DNA from: Conidiobolus incongruus B7586
Taxonomy: Eukaryota; Entomophthoromycota; Entomophthoromycetes; Entomophthorales; Conidiobolaceae
Length of the DNA stretch: 14,269 bases
NCBI GenBank assembly: GCA_000697335.1
Contig: JNEM01014001.1
Span: 1-14,269 of the forward strand
Direction: 5' to 3'
Shown here: piece by piece, positions 10,493 to 14,269 of the stretch
How the letters are laid out: each line of letters opens with the position of its first letter
How positions within the stretch are numbered: the first letter of the stretch is position 1
The notes under the pieces: model-generated
Database searches by the model: none
What the model was told of the DNA's origin: nothing
The model's input: only the letters and a program-made list of their open reading frames with translations
Made by a program: the position numbers and the translations under genes

Positions 10493-10975
10493 TTAACTGC
10501 GTTGGGCAGCTGGAGTTTCGTGCAAGAAGCAGCATCGTTTACCATAGGGACAGGATCCCTTCTCGGTGAAATTTCGGCACATTTGTGTCTTGTATTTGGG
10601 ATGACGCACTACAGTTCTCAAATCGTCGTCGCCGTGAGCAAATTTGCACTTTTTACCGTATCTGCAAACTCCTGATTCGGCATATGAATTGCACATTTCA
10701 GTTTTGAATAATATCACACTCTTCTCCTGGCTCAAGTCGCTCTTGTCTGATTCAGAAGCGATGCTGGGAGCTGTAGAGGTTGAGCGTCCCGAGGTTGAGT
10801 CTTCGGAGTCAGAGCATGAATCCGAGTCAAAATCGTCCTGACCGATCAGGTAATCATAAGTGGAAATGGCTGAATAGGCTCCAAATGATTCATCCAAAGG
10901 ACTGAATCTGGGCTTTTCAATGGATGTCTTGCGGAGGGAATTGATGAATTCAATGTCAAAGTATTGGAAGGTCAT
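10493..10975 (-). CDS. Tandem CCCH zinc-finger protein, TTP/Cth2 (TIS11) type, 160 aa
   Basis: Proteins of this family bind UAUUUAU-type AU-rich elements in mRNA 3' ends and promote deadenylation and decay. Finger 1 is C95-x8-C104-x5-C110-x3-H114, preceded by LFKTEM. Finger 2 is C133-x8-C142-x5-C148-x3-H152, preceded by KYKTQM. The 18-residue linker from H114 to C133 is the exact TTP-family spacing. CPYGKRCCFLH matches the yeast Cth1/Cth2 style of finger 2. Residues 46-88 are rich in Ser, Asp and Glu and look disordered and phosphorylatable. The protein ends only eight residues after the last zinc ligand, and there is no long C-terminal tail. The gene is intronless. The ATG at 10975 is the first after an in-frame TAA about 27 nt upstream. 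The gene stands alone, with its own promoter region on the right. The closest yeast functions (iron-limitation response) cannot be assumed here. Confidence 0.93.
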   Translation of the reverse strand: MTFQYFDIEFINSLRKTSIEKPRFSPLDESFGAYSAISTYDYLIGQDDFDSDSCSDSEDSTSGRSTSTAPSIASESDKSDLSQEKSVILFKTEMCNSYAESGVCRYGKKCKFAHGDDDLRTVVRHPKYKTQMCRNFTEKGSCPYGKRCCFLHETPAAQRS

Positions 10976-11111
10976 GATGATAAATGAGAATAGATAGTTT
11001 TAATTTTAGTTTTAAATGCTTTTGAAAACTTAAGTTTAAGTCTAAATGAATAAGTCTATAAGATTCTATTAAATGAGATAATATTGATGATACAATTGAG
11101 TGTTTGCAGTG

Positions 11112-11119
11112 TATTTATA
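11112..11119 (-). promoter_or_regulatory. Probable TATA box of the zinc-finger gene
   Basis: TATAAATA on the minus strand, about 137-144 bp upstream of the ATG, next to a GC-richer stretch (11120-11340) that contains the other promoter-like motifs. If used, the 5' untranslated region would be about 100 nt. Confidence 0.5.
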
Positions 11120-11390
11120 TTCTTTGTAGACTCCCTCGAATTGTAGTTGTTTCTAATTACCCCACACTCGTGCTATTCAACTCAAAACGTTCATTGTCGT
11201 TGGAGTGATGGGGGAGAGGGAGATAAATTAGGGGGATCTCTATTCGTTTGATCTAATTAAGTCAATTGATTGTATTGTATTTGTTCACTCCTCCAACCCT
11301 TCTATTGGTCCAATCTCATTCCATTCACCAATCAAACACATCAACTCAGTAAATTGCAAAAAGGAAAACGTATTCTAAACTTAGTACTGA
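11120..11390 (-). promoter_or_regulatory. Upstream promoter region of the zinc-finger gene: CCAAT cluster and G-runs
   Basis: This block is visibly richer in G and C than the DNA on either side, and no open frame explains it. It has three CCAAT-type boxes within 29 bp: ATTGG at 11304-11308 and CCAAT at 11310-11314 and 11328-11332. It also has runs GGGGG at 11210-11214 and AGGGG at 11230-11234; the latter matches the fungal stress-response element core. I infer a regulated promoter for the minus-strand gene. It could also serve an unseen plus-strand transcript. Confidence 0.45.
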
Positions 11391-11837
11391 TTCAAATTAA
11401 TGAAAAAGCTAACAAGTTAAAATGAAAAAGTATAAAACTAGTAATTTATTATGATTATCAAATTTTAGTTGAAACGTTTAGATTTTAAATTTAACTAAAT
11501 TACTAATTATCTAACTCTCGAATCTCTTTCAATTTAATAGTAACAAAATCTAACTCAATCAATTCAAATCAAATTATGAAACTTTAATCTGAAACTTATT
11601 CCTAAATACATGTGAATTTTCGTATTAATTTTATGCAATTTCCTACTTGTTACAAATTGTCATTTTTATTAAATTAATTTTTATTATATTATGAATCAGT
11701 TTAATATTATAATTATGTAATTTTTATATTAATAGCGATCAACAATATGAAGAACTCCTAATACCTACAATTTTTTTTTCAATTAAAGGAGTCAAATTTA
11801 ATTCGTTAATATAAATATTTTTTGCTATGAAATAATT
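11391..11837. other. AT-rich intergenic DNA, nothing recognised
   Basis: The stretch lies between the zinc-finger promoter region and the unidentified coding-like island. There is no open frame, repeat or RNA-like structure that I can support. Confidence 0.5.
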
Positions 11838-12143
11838 CAGGAGTTGAGAGGAATTTAACTAATTGGGATAATCGTCACATTTTCTTGAAACTCAGTCTTG
11901 GGCATATTTGTGCCCCAGATCCTATTGAATTTTGTGAATGACTTCCTCTCTTATAAAAACTCCTCCACCTCAATGTCAGAACTGTCCCCAGGGTTTCGTG
12001 CCAAATATTCGTCTCATCTTGTAGATCCGAGAGAATACTTAATCACTGAATTTGGGAGGGATTATTTTCACCATATATATCCACCTTTAAGGGTATATCT
12101 TGTTTGGATATTGGAGAGTGATCCAGAATCTTATATTGTTTAA
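11838..12143 (+). pseudogene. Unidentified coding-like island, probably a gene fragment
   Basis: I do not recognise this. GC rises sharply above the flanks and codons look protein-coding. The longest frame is open from 11889 to the TAA at 12141-12143 and reads ...GFRAKYSSHLVDPREY... and ...IYPPLRVYLVWILESDPES near its end. The first ATG in it is inside, near 11972, leaving 56 codons. A second plus-strand frame, one base offset, is open from about 11829 to 11942 and reads ...WDNRHIFLKLSLGHICAPD. The two overlap around 11889-11942 and could be successive parts of one protein separated by a single-base change near the TTTT at 11930-11933 (real decay or a sequencing error). CTCAG at 11891-11895 could also be a splice acceptor. 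No domain, signal peptide or partner exon is visible. Confidence 0.4.
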
Positions 12144-14269
12144 TAAATTTAACAGTACCAACTAATTATCTAACTTGATTTAAATTCATTCTAATTTTTA
12201 ATAAATTGATATTCCAATTAGTGAGTAACTGTTAAAAAGTTTATATAGATTGAATTAGTTGTAAGTGGTTAAGAATATTTGATAATATTATTAAAATTTG
12301 TTCAAATGTAAAAAATTTGGTTAATTAATGTTTAGCAACAGTAACGGTGAAATCCTGAAGATCTAGCTCAATTAATTTCAACGCTGTTATGAAATCAATT
12401 GAAAAGTTATGAAAAGGATATTAAAGTTAATTGGATACTTGATTCAAATTCTATCTTTAATATGAATAATAAAAGCTTTAATTATCCTACTCCTAAGTTT
12501 TTCAATTTGATTTAAATAGACCTATTCAAAAGGTTGAATTAGGAATAAATATTTGATAATTTTGGATAATATGAGAAATAAATAAAAAATATGATTTAGA
12601 ATTATTGAATCTTTCATTATACTATATCAAACAATATTATCAGTTTTAAGTTTTGACTAATATGAATAAACCTATATTTTAACTAGAATTATAGAGCATT
12701 TTGATTAATTTGGCTTCAATCTGATTTTAGATGAATTCCTCAAACTATTAATCTAAGCTGATATTTTTTTAATTATTCATTTTATAATATTTAACAAAAT
12801 ATCAAATTAAATAAGGTTCTAATAAGTCTCGATACTTGATTATTTATTATATGTCCTATCTTTTTGAATATAATAAATATTATTCAAAAATGGTAAGTAT
12901 TATAATTATAAGTTGATCAACTCATTGTTTTAATAAAAATCAAATTGAATTTGATTATTTATATCTTTTAAGGTTATTTATTTTATCTCTTCGATTGTGT
13001 TTTGCACAATTGATTTAATATTATTTTATTTTAATTACTCTAATTATTTAATAACTATTACTTAGTTAATAGCTACTAAGCTTTAGCTTTTAACCAATTT
13101 TAACATTTTTACTATTTAATTTGAAAACTCTGTCAGAATATACTTCGTTGCTCATATTTCAATTTTGATTTATTCTCTTAATTCAATTAATTTCAATATA
13201 TATTAATTTTAGCAATACGACATCTGAAAATTACCTTATATTAAAGTGGGGACATTTGGTATTGAGATAACAATACTTGAGTATAATCCTAATATCAGAA
13301 AAATATAATATATATTAATTAATAAAAATTTTCTATTTTAGACCATATTATGGTATAAATCATAAATGAAATATTTAGTTAAATATTTTAAAACAAATCT
13401 CATGATAAAACATATTCAATACAAACCATATATAATATACAATTTGATTAAAAAATTGTTAAAATATTGAAATTATAGAAATTTCTTTTATGATATCCAG
13501 TTCCAATGTTATTTGAACATAAATGTTGCCAAATTATAAATACTAAAACTTTGTAACTATATACATTATCTAAATAATATGTATACATATATTTCCTCAA
13601 TTTTTAGTGAATTATCAAATTTCATAGTAGTTAAAATTATAGCTTCAAAATTAATATTAAATTATTAAATCATATTATAGAGTCTTAGAAAGTATAATTT
13701 TTCAATTTTGATATACTGGGTTTATAAATTGCTTTATAATTTCATTCAATTGCAATATTTATATTTATTTAATTTTCAGATTCTTTTCAATCAATAATAT
13801 TGAATAAAATAAGAAAATTGTTTAAAATAAAAATTATATATATATATATATATATGAATCTTATAGCTTTTGTGCTTCAATAAGATATATTATTTTAATA
13901 TCATCTTAGAACTAATTTAATAAATTTATTAAAATTTCATATATTTTTTTTTCAAAATTACTATTGAATCATTGTAGATCAACTTAAATTCATAATTAAT
14001 TCTATTATCATTATTTTAAGATTTTATTTAACTTAATTATTTGTAATTATTTTATTATTTTTTAATCAATATTTTAGCAATTTATATTTATAATTGGTAA
14101 GTTAGATTTATATCTTGTTTTTCACTTATGTCATTTAATAATATATTTAAATTATAATTTGACAAAATTAATATCTAATCTTTAGCAAAATTTATCAATA
14201 TTACCATTATTGAAATTAAATAATAAAATTTTTAAATTAAAATAAAAAATAATTTTTGATATATAATTT
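12144..14269. other. 2.1 kb AT-rich DNA, nothing recognised
   Basis: I see no open frame of useful length, no mariner terminal repeat, no RNA-like GC island and no tRNA up to the window end. Only a TA dinucleotide run at 13835-13855 stands out. Confidence 0.55.
13835..13855. repeat. (TA)n dinucleotide run
   Basis: About 21 bases of alternating T and A in non-coding DNA. Confidence 0.9.

Noticed and set aside
10478-10841. Plus-strand open frames at 10478-10675 and 10644-10841
   Set aside because: They are antisense shadows of the zinc-finger gene and show no family motif.

Overview
The window looks like nuclear DNA from a very AT-rich eukaryote, most likely a fungus and possibly an early-diverging one. 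The evidence is a spliced gene with six uniform 50-57-nt GT-AG introns, plus two proteins with fungal-style signatures. The aspartate aminotransferase has SFAKN...YGER around its active-site lysine. The tandem CCCH protein has PYGKRCCFxH in its second finger, as I recall it from yeast Cth1/Cth2, whereas animal TTP proteins have PYGPRCHFIH. The assignment comes from motif memory only, without a database search.

Layout. Bases 1-1691 hold two pieces of a mariner-type (DD34D) DNA transposon, with AT-only DNA between them. The second piece keeps both terminal repeats, flanking TA dinucleotides and the C-terminal part of a good transposase frame, but its centre is replaced by a perfect 19-bp Tn5/Nextera mosaic-end sequence. 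That is almost certainly a library or assembly artefact. Bases 2250-3806 (minus) hold a complete seven-exon cytosolic aspartate aminotransferase gene of 411 codons. A TATA box and a perfect Gcn4/bZIP site lie upstream, which fits amino-acid starvation control. About 2.1 kb of featureless AT-rich DNA follows. Bases 6065-8647 hold two further mariner copies on the minus strand, one about full length (1.3 kb) and one with an internal deletion. Both are decayed mainly by C-to-T/G-to-A changes.

Bases 8700-9060 are a GC-richer island without an open frame, full of short perfect hairpins. This is the best candidate for an undescribed structured RNA. After 1.4 kb of AT-rich DNA, bases 10493-10975 (minus) encode a 160-residue tandem CCCH zinc-finger protein, with a TATA box and a CCAAT cluster upstream. 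Bases 11838-12143 are a small coding-like island I cannot identify. The remaining 2.1 kb shows nothing I can name.

The two clear genes work in unrelated processes: amino-acid/malate-aspartate metabolism and AU-rich mRNA decay. The repeats are one mariner family at different stages of decay.
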